DNA from: Amycolatopsis tolypomycina | Lineage (GTDB): Bacteria > Actinomycetota > Actinomycetes > Mycobacteriales > Pseudonocardiaceae | Reading direction: 5' to 3' | Assembly: GCF_900105945.1 (NCBI RefSeq) | Contig: NZ_FNSO01000004.1 | Coordinates: 6,390,001-6,454,000 of the forward strand | Length of the DNA stretch: 64,000 nucleotides | Part shown: in pieces, positions 47,621 through 55,020 of the stretch | How the letters are laid out: every line of letters begins with the position of its first letter | How positions within the stretch are numbered: position 1 is the stretch's first letter | Position numbers and translations under genes: made by a program | Notes under the pieces: generated by a model | What the model was told of the DNA's origin: nothing | Databases searched by the model: none | What the model saw: the letters and a program-made list of their open reading frames with translations, nothing else

Positions 47621-48523
47621 TCACCTCCGGGGGAGAACGCCGCTGACGTACCGCACGTCGCCGGTGCGCAGGTCGTCGTCGCCCAGCGGGGCGAGGCCGT
47701 GCGCGGCGAGCAGCTCGCGGACGGTGCTGGCGGTCAGCACCCAGCCCCGAGCGGCCAGGTAGGTCTCCACGTCGTGGCGTTCACCGTAATAGCGTAGCTT
47801 CGCCATGTCCGTGTCGAAGCGCTGTTCGCGCCAGCGCCCGGAGATCCGGTCCAGGCCCGCCTTCGTCCGCGCTTCGTCGCCCGGCCGCGGATTGGGCCGG
47901 TTTTCCGTCGCCAGCCTGCTGCCCTCCGCGCTGAGCCCGGTGATGACGTCCAGCAGGCGGTCCTGCGCCTCGGGCGGCAGGTAGCCGAGCAGGCCTTCGG
48001 CGCTCCACGCGGTCGGCCGCGAAGGGTCGAAGCCGGCGTCGCGCAGTGCGGCGGGCCAGTCCTCGCGCAGGTCGGCGGGCACCACCCGCCGGTCGGCGGC
48101 GGGCTCGGCCCCCAGCTCCGCCAGGGTGCGGGTCTTGAACTCGAGCACCTCCGGCCGGTCGACCTCGTACACGACGGTCCCGGCCGGCCACGGCAGCCGG
48201 TACGCGCGCGAATCCAGCCCCGCGCCCAGGATCACGACCTGCGGGACCGCCGATTCGCGGAAGAACGCGTCGTAGAACCCGGTCCGGACCTTGGCCACGT
48301 CGATCCAGACCTGCTCGACCAGGTCGCCGGGCGGGGTTTCGCCGCTCGCCAGCCGGGTGAGCAGGTCGACGCCGACGGCCCGGACGAGCGGTTCGGCGAA
48401 GCGGTCGTCGATGCGCGCGGGATCCGAGCGGGTCGCGATCGCCCGCGCCGCGGCGGCCATCGTGGCGGTCGCGCCGACGCTCGACGCCAGATCCCAGGTG
48501 TCGCCCTCGCGCCGGGAAGCCAT
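47621..48523 (-). CDS. Class I SAM-dependent methyltransferase (leucine carboxyl methyltransferase-like family)
   Basis: The 300-residue protein of the actinobacterial O-methyltransferase group contains SVGATATMAAAARAIATRSD, DDRFAEPLVRAVG and a SAM-binding VILGAGLDSRAYRLPWP. The acidic EVDRPEVLEFK and WSAEGLLGYLP follow. These are typical of the many LCMT-like paralogs of mycobacteria and relatives; natural substrates are unknown. The ATG at 48523 is chosen as the first that starts the conserved REGDTWDLASSVG segment. It stands upstream-divergent to the NADH dehydrogenase gene. Confidence 0.92.
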   Translation of the reverse strand: MASRREGDTWDLASSVGATATMAAAARAIATRSDPARIDDRFAEPLVRAVGVDLLTRLASGETPPGDLVEQVWIDVAKVRTGFYDAFFRESAVPQVVILGAGLDSRAYRLPWPAGTVVYEVDRPEVLEFKTRTLAELGAEPAADRRVVPADLREDWPAALRDAGFDPSRPTAWSAEGLLGYLPPEAQDRLLDVITGLSAEGSRLATENRPNPRPGDEARTKAGLDRISGRWREQRFDTDMAKLRYYGERHDVETYLAARGWVLTASTVRELLAAHGLAPLGDDDLRTGDVRYVSGVLPRR

Positions 48524-48615
48524 CCCCGGATTCTGCCCGATCCCTGTGACGCGGCTCGCGGTCACACCCGCCCCCGCCACCTCGTCCAGGGGGTGAACCG
48601 AGAAAAGAGGACGAA

Positions 48616-50016
48616 ATGCGCCGGATCCTGATCGTCGGTGGTGGTTACGCCGGTTTCTACGCCGCCTGGAAGCTCGAGAAGAAGCTGCGTCGCGGGGAGG
48701 CCGAGGTCACCCTCGTCGACCCGCGGCCCTACCTGACCTACCAGCCGTTCCTGCCCGAGGTCGTGGCCGGTTCGGTCGAGGCGCGGCACGCCGGGGTGTC
48801 GCTGCGGCGGCACCTGCGCCGCACCCGGATCGTCGCCGGGAAGGTCACCGCCATCGACCACGCCCACCACGTCGTCACCGTGCAGCCGGCCGACGGCGAA
48901 CCCTTCGAAAGAAGCTACGACACCATCGTCGTCACCGCCGGCGCGGTCACCCGGACGCTGCCCGTGCCGGGCATCGCCGAGCAGGCCATCGGCCTCAAGC
49001 ACGTCGAAGAGGCCGTCGCGATCCGGGACCGGCTGCTCACCGCCTTCGACCGCGCCGCCGCGCTGCCCGCCGGGCCGCAGCGCCGCAAGCTGCTCACCGT
49101 CACCTTCGTCGGCGGCGGCTTCTCGGGCGTCGAGGGCTTCGGCGAACTGCTGTCGCTGGCGACGGCGTTGCTCAAGCGCTACCCCGAACTGCACCGCGAC
49201 GAGCTGCGGTTCCACCTCGTCGAGGCGTCGGACCGCATCCTGCCCGAGGTCACCGACCGGCCGGGCCGCTGGGTCGTGCGCGAACTGGAACGCCGCGGCG
49301 CCCACGTCCACCTGAACACCCTGGTGACGTCGGCGAAGGACGGTCACGTAACGCTCTCGACCGGCGAGGAGTTCGACGCCGAGCTGATCGTCTGGACCGC
49401 GGGCAACGGCGCCAACCCGGTCGTCGGGCGGCACACCGACCTCCCGGTCGACGAACGCGGCTTCCTCGTCGTGCGCCCGGATCTGCGCGTCGAGGGCGTG
49501 GCCGACGCGTGGGCCGCCGGGGACGACGCCGCCGTGCCCGACCTCACCTCGCCGGTGCCGGGCACGCGGACCGTGCCCAACGCCCAGCACGCCTACCGGC
49601 AGGGAAAACTGCTGGCCCGCAACATCATCGCGACGCTGCGCGGCCGGGAGCCGAAGCCTTACGTGCACCACAGTCTCGGCGCGATCGCGACGCTCGGCCT
49701 GGGCCGCGGGATCTTCCAGTACAAGCGGCTCGTCATCAAGGGCCTCCCGGCGTGGCTCATGCACCGCGGTTACCACGTGCTCGCCGTGCCCACCTGGGAA
49801 CGCAAGATCCGGGTGCTCGCGGTGTGGCTGACGCAGGCGCTGTTCGGCCGCGACATCCTCAGCCTGGCGTCGGTCCAGCACCCGCGGGACGCCTTCGTGG
49901 CGGCGGGCCGCACCGTCGCCGATGCGGCCCGCCGGGGTCAGGATCAGCCCGCGAAGGGGCTCGCGTCGATCCCGCAGGTCGTGCCCGCGGCCGGGAAGGT
50001 CCCCGAGATCAGGTAG
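48616..50016 (+). CDS. Type II NADH dehydrogenase-like FAD oxidoreductase
   Basis: The 466-residue flavoprotein has an FAD motif ILIVGGGYAGFYAAWKLEKK, PYLTYQPFLPEV, a second nucleotide motif TFVGGGFSGVEGFGEL for NADH and a late AWAAGDDAAVPD FAD contact. A C-terminal amphipathic stretch (KRLVIKGLPAWLMHRGYHVL) attaches such enzymes to the membrane. It would pass electrons from NADH to quinone without proton pumping. AGAAAAGAGG precedes the ATG. Its 3' end overlaps the convergent hydrolase gene by 73 bp. Confidence 0.92.
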   Translation: MRRILIVGGGYAGFYAAWKLEKKLRRGEAEVTLVDPRPYLTYQPFLPEVVAGSVEARHAGVSLRRHLRRTRIVAGKVTAIDHAHHVVTVQPADGEPFERSYDTIVVTAGAVTRTLPVPGIAEQAIGLKHVEEAVAIRDRLLTAFDRAAALPAGPQRRKLLTVTFVGGGFSGVEGFGELLSLATALLKRYPELHRDELRFHLVEASDRILPEVTDRPGRWVVRELERRGAHVHLNTLVTSAKDGHVTLSTGEEFDAELIVWTAGNGANPVVGRHTDLPVDERGFLVVRPDLRVEGVADAWAAGDDAAVPDLTSPVPGTRTVPNAQHAYRQGKLLARNIIATLRGREPKPYVHHSLGAIATLGLGRGIFQYKRLVIKGLPAWLMHRGYHVLAVPTWERKIRVLAVWLTQALFGRDILSLASVQHPRDAFVAAGRTVADAARRGQDQPAKGLASIPQVVPAAGKVPEIR

Positions 50017-51494
50017 TCCCGCTTGACCTTCTCGGTGCACGTGCTCGGCACGTACATCGAGGAGTGACCGTAGCCCTCGGTCACGAACACGCGCGCCCGC
50101 GCCAGCTCCGCGGCGCCGTCGCGGGCGCCGTGCAGCGGGGTGGACGGGTCGTAGCGGTTGTTCAGCACGAGGATCTCCGCCGACGTCGGGCGGTTCCACG
50201 GACCCGTGTAGCGGTCGGTGTCCTTAGCCTTCCAGAACGCGCAGCTCATCATGTCCAGCACCGCGATCCGCCCGAAGTACGGCACGCGCTGGTCTTCCGA
50301 CTCGGCGTAGGAGCTGTAGACCGCCGGGTCGGTCGGCACGTCGCTGTCGGAGCACTGGATGGCGTTGAACGCTTCGGTCCGGTTCGAAACGTACTGCTCG
50401 CCCTTGACAGCCGCGGAACGCAGGGCCGGCGTGGCCGGGGCTTCGTAAAGCCGTTGCAGCAGCGCGGCGATGTCCGCCCAGCCCCGCGAGTCGGACAGGT
50501 CCGCCGCCGCGTTGATGATGCCCGAGTACGTCCACGTCTCGCCGTCGCTGACGATCGGGGCCTGCTTGGCCCGCGCCGTCAGCGCCGCCCACTTCGCCTT
50601 CGGGTCACCCGAGGAGAACGCGCACTTCGGGCCGGCTTCCGAGCACAGCCGCAGGAACTGCTCGAAGGTCTGCGCGATGCCGGTCGCGACGTCCTGGCGG
50701 GTGTCCAGCGGGACGCTCTTGCCGTTGCCGTTCTGGCCGGTCGAGTTGCCGGCGAAGTCCATGGTGCCGTCGAACACCATCGCCCGGATCCGGTTCGGGA
50801 ACAGGTTGGCGTAGGTCGCGCCGAGCTGCGTCCCGTAGGAAATGCCGTGGTAGTTCAGCTTCGGGTCGCCGACCGCGCGGCGCAGCAGCTCCAGGTCACG
50901 GGCGGTGTTGGCCGTGGAGACGTGCTCGAGGATCGGGCCCGCCTTCGCCGAGCAGCGGTCGGCGAGCTCCTTCGACTTGGCGTAGAAGGCCGCGTTGCCG
51001 CTCGGGTCGCCCGGCATCTCCGGGAACGAGCCGAAGAACGCCTGCTGCTCGGCCACGGTGTCGAAGCACCGGACCGCGGTGCTGTTGGCGATCCCGCGCG
51101 GGTCCCAGGAAACCAGGTCGAACCGCGCGCGCAGCTCGTCGGAGAACAGCCACGGCCACTTGCCGCGCTCCCGCAGCCGCTGCAGGCCGGACGCGCCGGG
51201 GCCGCCGAAGTTGACGAACAGCGAGCCGATCCGGTGCTTCTGGTCGGTCGCGGGCAGCTTGATCAGCGCCAGGTCGATCTTCGTGCCGGACGGCCGGTCG
51301 TAGTCCAGCGGCACGGAAGCCTTGCTGCACTGGAAACCGTCGGCGCAGTCCGTCCAGCTCAGCTGCGGCGTCGGCACGCTGTCGATGGAAGCCGGTGCCG
51401 CGGACGCGACCGCCGGTCCCGCCGCGACGGCCATCGAGACACCGAGTGCGACGACCACGCCGCGCACGATGCCTCCCCCAGAAATTCGACGCAC
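49944..51494 (-). CDS. Secreted alpha/beta hydrolase, S33 tripeptidyl-aminopeptidase-like
   Basis: The 516-residue protein has a signal peptide (VVVALGVSMAVAAGPAVASA) and a mature part opening QLSWTDCADGFQCSKASVPL, YDRP, typical of the actinobacterial SlpD/SlpE and tripeptidyl peptidase group. LFVNFGGPGASG is the oxyanion region, YHGISYGTQLGA carries the nucleophile Ser, and NNRYDPSTPLHGA and GYGHSSM carry the Asp and His. TAP_C domain cysteines are present near the end. GTG 51494 is preferred as the start of the signal peptide; upstream in-frame codons lack a good ribosome binding site. Confidence 0.9.
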   Translation of the reverse strand: MRRISGGGIVRGVVVALGVSMAVAAGPAVASAAPASIDSVPTPQLSWTDCADGFQCSKASVPLDYDRPSGTKIDLALIKLPATDQKHRIGSLFVNFGGPGASGLQRLRERGKWPWLFSDELRARFDLVSWDPRGIANSTAVRCFDTVAEQQAFFGSFPEMPGDPSGNAAFYAKSKELADRCSAKAGPILEHVSTANTARDLELLRRAVGDPKLNYHGISYGTQLGATYANLFPNRIRAMVFDGTMDFAGNSTGQNGNGKSVPLDTRQDVATGIAQTFEQFLRLCSEAGPKCAFSSGDPKAKWAALTARAKQAPIVSDGETWTYSGIINAAADLSDSRGWADIAALLQRLYEAPATPALRSAAVKGEQYVSNRTEAFNAIQCSDSDVPTDPAVYSSYAESEDQRVPYFGRIAVLDMMSCAFWKAKDTDRYTGPWNRPTSAEILVLNNRYDPSTPLHGARDGAAELARARVFVTEGYGHSSMYVPSTCTEKVKRDYLISGTFPAAGTTCGIDASPFAG

Positions 51495-51609
51495 GAAAGA
51501 AGTCCTCTCGAGAAGGGAAACGATCACCACCACAGACGGACGAGGGGGTGCCGAGGTTGGCTCCGGTCGCCGAAAAAGATCGCTGGCCATCTCCACCGCT
51601 ACTTAGCTA

Positions 51610-51617
51610 TAGTACTA
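51610..51617. promoter_or_regulatory. AT-rich dyad in the hydrolase/GntR divergent promoter
   Basis: TAGTACTA forms the centre of the AT-rich segment CTATAGTACTAGGCAACTAG, 26 bp before the GntR start, and stands out against GC-rich DNA. It is a candidate site for the YtrA-type GntR regulator. The exact operator limits are unclear. Confidence 0.4.
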
Positions 51618-51642
51618 GGCAACTAGATAAATGGAGTTGCCG

Positions 51643-52038
51643 ATGATCGAGTTCCACCTGGACGCGAGGTCCGGCCTGTCGCCGTACCAGCAGCTGGTCC
51701 AGCAGGTGCGGCACGCGCTGCGCCTCGGCCTGCTGTCCGAGGGAGACCAGCTCCCGAAGGTCAAGGACGTCGTCGCGAGCCTCGCGATCAACCCGAACAC
51801 CGTGCTGAAGGCCTACCGCGAGCTGGAGCACGACGGCCTCGTCGCCGCCCGCCCCGGCGTCGGCACCTTCGTGACGGCGACGCTGAACGGCGGCGCTTCG
51901 TTCGCCGCGATGGGCCCGCTGCGGCAGGACCTGCGCCGCTGGCTGGGCAAGGCCCGCAAGGCCGGGCTCGACGAAGAGAGCATCGAGGCCCTGCTGATGT
52001 CCACGTTTCGCGACTCCGCCAGAGAGGGAATAGCGTGA
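51643..52038 (+). CDS. GntR-family regulator, YtrA subfamily
   Basis: The 131-residue protein has an N-terminal winged helix (SPYQQLVQQVRHALRLGLLS, LPKVKDVVASLAINPNTVLK, LVAARPGVGTFV) and only a short C-terminal dimerisation tail. This is the mark of YtrA-type GntR proteins that control ABC exporters. It overlaps the ATPase gene downstream (GTGA). ATG 51643 has GGAG at the right spacing; the ATG four codons earlier does not. Confidence 0.92.
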   Translation: MIEFHLDARSGLSPYQQLVQQVRHALRLGLLSEGDQLPKVKDVVASLAINPNTVLKAYRELEHDGLVAARPGVGTFVTATLNGGASFAAMGPLRQDLRRWLGKARKAGLDEESIEALLMSTFRDSAREGIA

Positions 52039-52916
52039 CCGTCCTGCGCGCCCAGGGGCTGGGCAAGAAGTACAAGCGCAAGCAAGCGCTCACCGGCTGC
52101 ACGCTGGAGATCGAGGCCGGCCACGTCACCGGGCTCGTCGGGCCCAACGGCGCGGGCAAGTCGACGCTGCTGAACATCGCGGCCGGCATGCTGGAGCCGA
52201 CGACCGGCACGATCGAGGTGTGCGGCGGGGTGCCGGGCAGCGGCCCGGAGCAGCTGGCCAAGGTGGGCTACGTCGCCCAGAACACGCCGGTCTACAGTGG
52301 ACTGACCATCGAGGAGCACCTGCGGCTCGGCGCCCACCTCAACCCGGGCTGGGACGCCTCGCTCGCCGAGAAGCGCGTCGAACGGCTCGGGCTGGACCCG
52401 AAGCAGCACGCCGGCAAGCTCTCCGGCGGCCAGCGCGCCCAGCTGGCGCTCACCATCGGCATCGCCAAGCGTCCCGAACTGCTGCTGCTCGACGAGCCGG
52501 TCGCGGCACTGGACCCACTGGCGCGCCGGGAGTTCCTGCAGGACCTCATGGAAGCCGTCGCCGAGCACGGGCTGTCCGTCGTGATGTCCTCACACCTGGT
52601 CAACGACCTCGAACGGGTCTGCGACCACCTCGTCGTGCTGGTGGCTTCGCAGGTCCGGGTGATCGGCGAGGTGGAGACGCTGCTCGCCACGCACCACCGG
52701 CTCTCCGGGCCGCGCCGCGACCTCGACACGCTCCCGGCCGACCAGCACGTCGTCTCGGCGAAGCACACCGACCGCCAGACCACCGTGCTCGTCCGCACCG
52801 AGGCCCCGATCCTCGATCCTTCGTGGACGGTCGGGCAGCTCGGGCTGGAGGACCTCGTCCTCGAGTACATGAGCAACCCCACCGCCGCCCGCCCCGCCCT
52901 GGAGGTCCTCCGATGA
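52035..52916 (+). CDS. ABC transporter ATP-binding protein
   Basis: The 293-residue ATPase has Walker A GPNGAGKST, Q-loop VGYVAQNT, signature LSGGQRAQL, Walker B LLLLDEPVAALD and the switch His in VVMSSHLV. The C-terminal extension is of the type found in antibiotic and bacitracin-type exporters. With the next gene (ATGA overlap) it forms an exporter under YtrA-type control. The substrate may be a lipid, peptide or cell-wall drug, which is an inference from the family. Confidence 0.94.
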   Translation: MTVLRAQGLGKKYKRKQALTGCTLEIEAGHVTGLVGPNGAGKSTLLNIAAGMLEPTTGTIEVCGGVPGSGPEQLAKVGYVAQNTPVYSGLTIEEHLRLGAHLNPGWDASLAEKRVERLGLDPKQHAGKLSGGQRAQLALTIGIAKRPELLLLDEPVAALDPLARREFLQDLMEAVAEHGLSVVMSSHLVNDLERVCDHLVVLVASQVRVIGEVETLLATHHRLSGPRRDLDTLPADQHVVSAKHTDRQTTVLVRTEAPILDPSWTVGQLGLEDLVLEYMSNPTAARPALEVLR

Positions 52917-53896
52917 CCTGGCTGACCTGGCGCCAGTTCCGCCTCCCCGCGCTGTCCGTGTTCTCCGGGCTGATCGCGATCGCCGTCGTGCTCGCGATCA
53001 CCGGACCCGAACTGGTGGGCCGCACGGACTTCTCCGACCAGGATGTCCTCTTCCAGGGGACCATCCTGGTGCTGTACCTGCTGCCCGCGGTCATCGGCGT
53101 GTTCTGGGGCGTCCCGATGATCACGCGCGAGCTGGAGAGCGGCACGCACAGTCTCGTCTGGAACCAGACCGTCACGCGCAAGCGGTGGCTCACCACCAAG
53201 CTCGGCTTCGGCCTGCTCGCCGCGATGGCCGCCGCCGCGGTGCTGAGCGTCGCCGTCTCCTGGTGGGCGAGCCCGATCGACGCGCTTTCCGCGCTGCAGA
53301 CCGATCGCGGCATGCAGGCGCGCATCGCCCCGGTGGTGTTCGGCGCCCGCGGCATCGTCCCGATCGGCTACGCGGCCTTCGCCCTCGCGCTCGGGGTCGC
53401 GGTCGGGATGCTGCTGAAGCGGACCGTCGCCGCCATGGCCGTCACGCTCGCCACGCTCGCTGCCGTGCTGCTCCTGGTGCCCGCCTTCGTGCGGCCGTAC
53501 CTGCTGCCGCCGCAGACCCAGGTGGTCGCGATCACCGGGCAGAACATCACGAACATCAGCGGTGACGACACCCACGGGATCCTGGAGATCGGCGTGCGCA
53601 AGCAGGCCGGCGCGTGGGAGCTGGCGAACGAAACCCTCGACCCGGCCGGGAACGTGGCCGACCCGCTGCCGTCCTTCATCCAGAACTGCGCACCGAGGCC
53701 CGGCGCGGGCCCGCCGGAGCGAGGCAGCATGGAAGCGTGCCTGGCCCAGCTGGGCACCCACGGCTACCAGCAGCGCCTGACCTTCCAGCCGGGCTCTCGC
53801 TTCTGGCCGCTGCAGTGGCTCGAACTCGCGCTCTACCTCGCCATGACCGCCCTGCTCACCTGGTTCTGCTTCCGCCGTCTCCGCCACCTGTCCTGA
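52913..53896 (+). CDS. ABC transporter permease
   Basis: The 327-residue membrane protein has about six hydrophobic segments (near residues 12-30, 45-68, 95-120, 140-165, 170-190 and 300-320). A large extracytoplasmic loop between the last two contains Cys residues (IQNCAPRP, MEACLAQLG). The motif TRELESGTHSLVWNQTVTRK after TM2 is typical of ABC-2-type permeases paired with YtrA-regulated ATPases. It is the partner of the preceding ATPase. The secreted hydrolase genes follow after 20 bp and may be in the same transcript. Confidence 0.85.
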   Translation: MTWLTWRQFRLPALSVFSGLIAIAVVLAITGPELVGRTDFSDQDVLFQGTILVLYLLPAVIGVFWGVPMITRELESGTHSLVWNQTVTRKRWLTTKLGFGLLAAMAAAAVLSVAVSWWASPIDALSALQTDRGMQARIAPVVFGARGIVPIGYAAFALALGVAVGMLLKRTVAAMAVTLATLAAVLLLVPAFVRPYLLPPQTQVVAITGQNITNISGDDTHGILEIGVRKQAGAWELANETLDPAGNVADPLPSFIQNCAPRPGAGPPERGSMEACLAQLGTHGYQQRLTFQPGSRFWPLQWLELALYLAMTALLTWFCFRRLRHLS

Positions 53897-53916
53897 CGAA
53901 TCCGACTGGGGGATTC

Positions 53917-55020
53917 ATGCGCACTCTCGCGGTAGCCACCGCCCTGACCGTCGCTTTGTCGACACCCGCCGCGGCGGCCACGACGCCGTCCCTGCCCCGC
54001 CCGACCGGGCACGCACCGGTCGGCGTCACCACCTTGTCCTTTGTGGACAAGTCGCGCGCCGACCCGTGGGTGCCGTCGGTGCCCTACCGGGAGCTGATGG
54101 TCTCCTTCTTCTACCCGGCGACCTCGGTGCACGGACCGAAGAAGCAGTACATGACCCCGCTCGAGTCCGAACGCAACCTCGAGCGGCAGAACATCCCGGG
54201 CCTCCCGCTGGACGTCCTGAGCACGGTCCGCACGAACGCCGTCGTCGACGCGAAGCCGGCCGGACGGAGGCACAGCCTGCCGCTGGTCGTGCTGTCCCCG
54301 GGCTGGACGCAGCCCCGCGCGACGCTCACCGCGCTGGCCGAGGACCTGGCCAGCCGCGGGTACGCCGTCGCGGCGATCGACCACACCTACGAAAACCGCG
54401 CCACGACGTTCCCCGACGGGCACGTCACCGGCTGCGCCGCCTGCGAAGTCGACGACCAGCCCGGGTTCTGGGAGAAGTTCGCGCAGGTCCGGTCGAAGGA
54501 CACGTCCTTCGTGCTCGACTCCCTGCTGTCGTCGAAGCAGGGTGCGCTGATCGACCCGCAGCGGATCGGCATGACCGGCCACTCCGCGGGCGGCGCGATC
54601 ACCACCCAGGCGATGCTGGCCGATCCGCGCATCCGGGCCGGCGCCGACATCGACGGCAGCATCCACGTCCCGCTCCCGGCGTCCGGGCTTGCGCGGCCCT
54701 TCCTGTTCCTGGGCAGCATGGACAACTACACGCCGGGCGCGCCGGGGCCCTACGACGACTGGGAGACGGACTGGCCGCACCTCACCGGCTGGAAGCGCTG
54801 GCTGATGGTGTCCGGCACGGTCCACGCGTCGTTCACCGACCTCGGCGTGCTCGCCGCCCAGCTCGGCGTCGACATCGGCGACGCGATCGACCCGTACCGC
54901 GCGCTGGCGGTCACGCGGACCTACGTAAGCGCTTTCTTCGACCTGCACCTGCGCTGCCGCCCGCAGCCGCTGCTGGCCGCGCCCTCGCCCGCTTTCCCGG
55001 AAGTGACCTTCATCGGATGA
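53917..55020 (+). CDS. Secreted PAF-acetylhydrolase-like alpha/beta hydrolase
   Basis: The 367-residue protein has a signal peptide (residues 1-21). The hydrolase resembles bacterial platelet-activating-factor acetylhydrolase II/lipase family members: YRELMVSFFYPATS, the strand VVLSPGWTQPRATL, IDHTYENRATTF, the nucleophile elbow GMTGHSAGGA, and the catalytic His loop VHASFTDLG. CAACEVDD provides two Cys. It hydrolyses short-chain esters of phospholipids or similar. The stop overlaps the start of a double-domain paralog, indicating local duplication. Confidence 0.88.
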   Translation: MRTLAVATALTVALSTPAAAATTPSLPRPTGHAPVGVTTLSFVDKSRADPWVPSVPYRELMVSFFYPATSVHGPKKQYMTPLESERNLERQNIPGLPLDVLSTVRTNAVVDAKPAGRRHSLPLVVLSPGWTQPRATLTALAEDLASRGYAVAAIDHTYENRATTFPDGHVTGCAACEVDDQPGFWEKFAQVRSKDTSFVLDSLLSSKQGALIDPQRIGMTGHSAGGAITTQAMLADPRIRAGADIDGSIHVPLPASGLARPFLFLGSMDNYTPGAPGPYDDWETDWPHLTGWKRWLMVSGTVHASFTDLGVLAAQLGVDIGDAIDPYRALAVTRTYVSAFFDLHLRCRPQPLLAAPSPAFPEVTFIG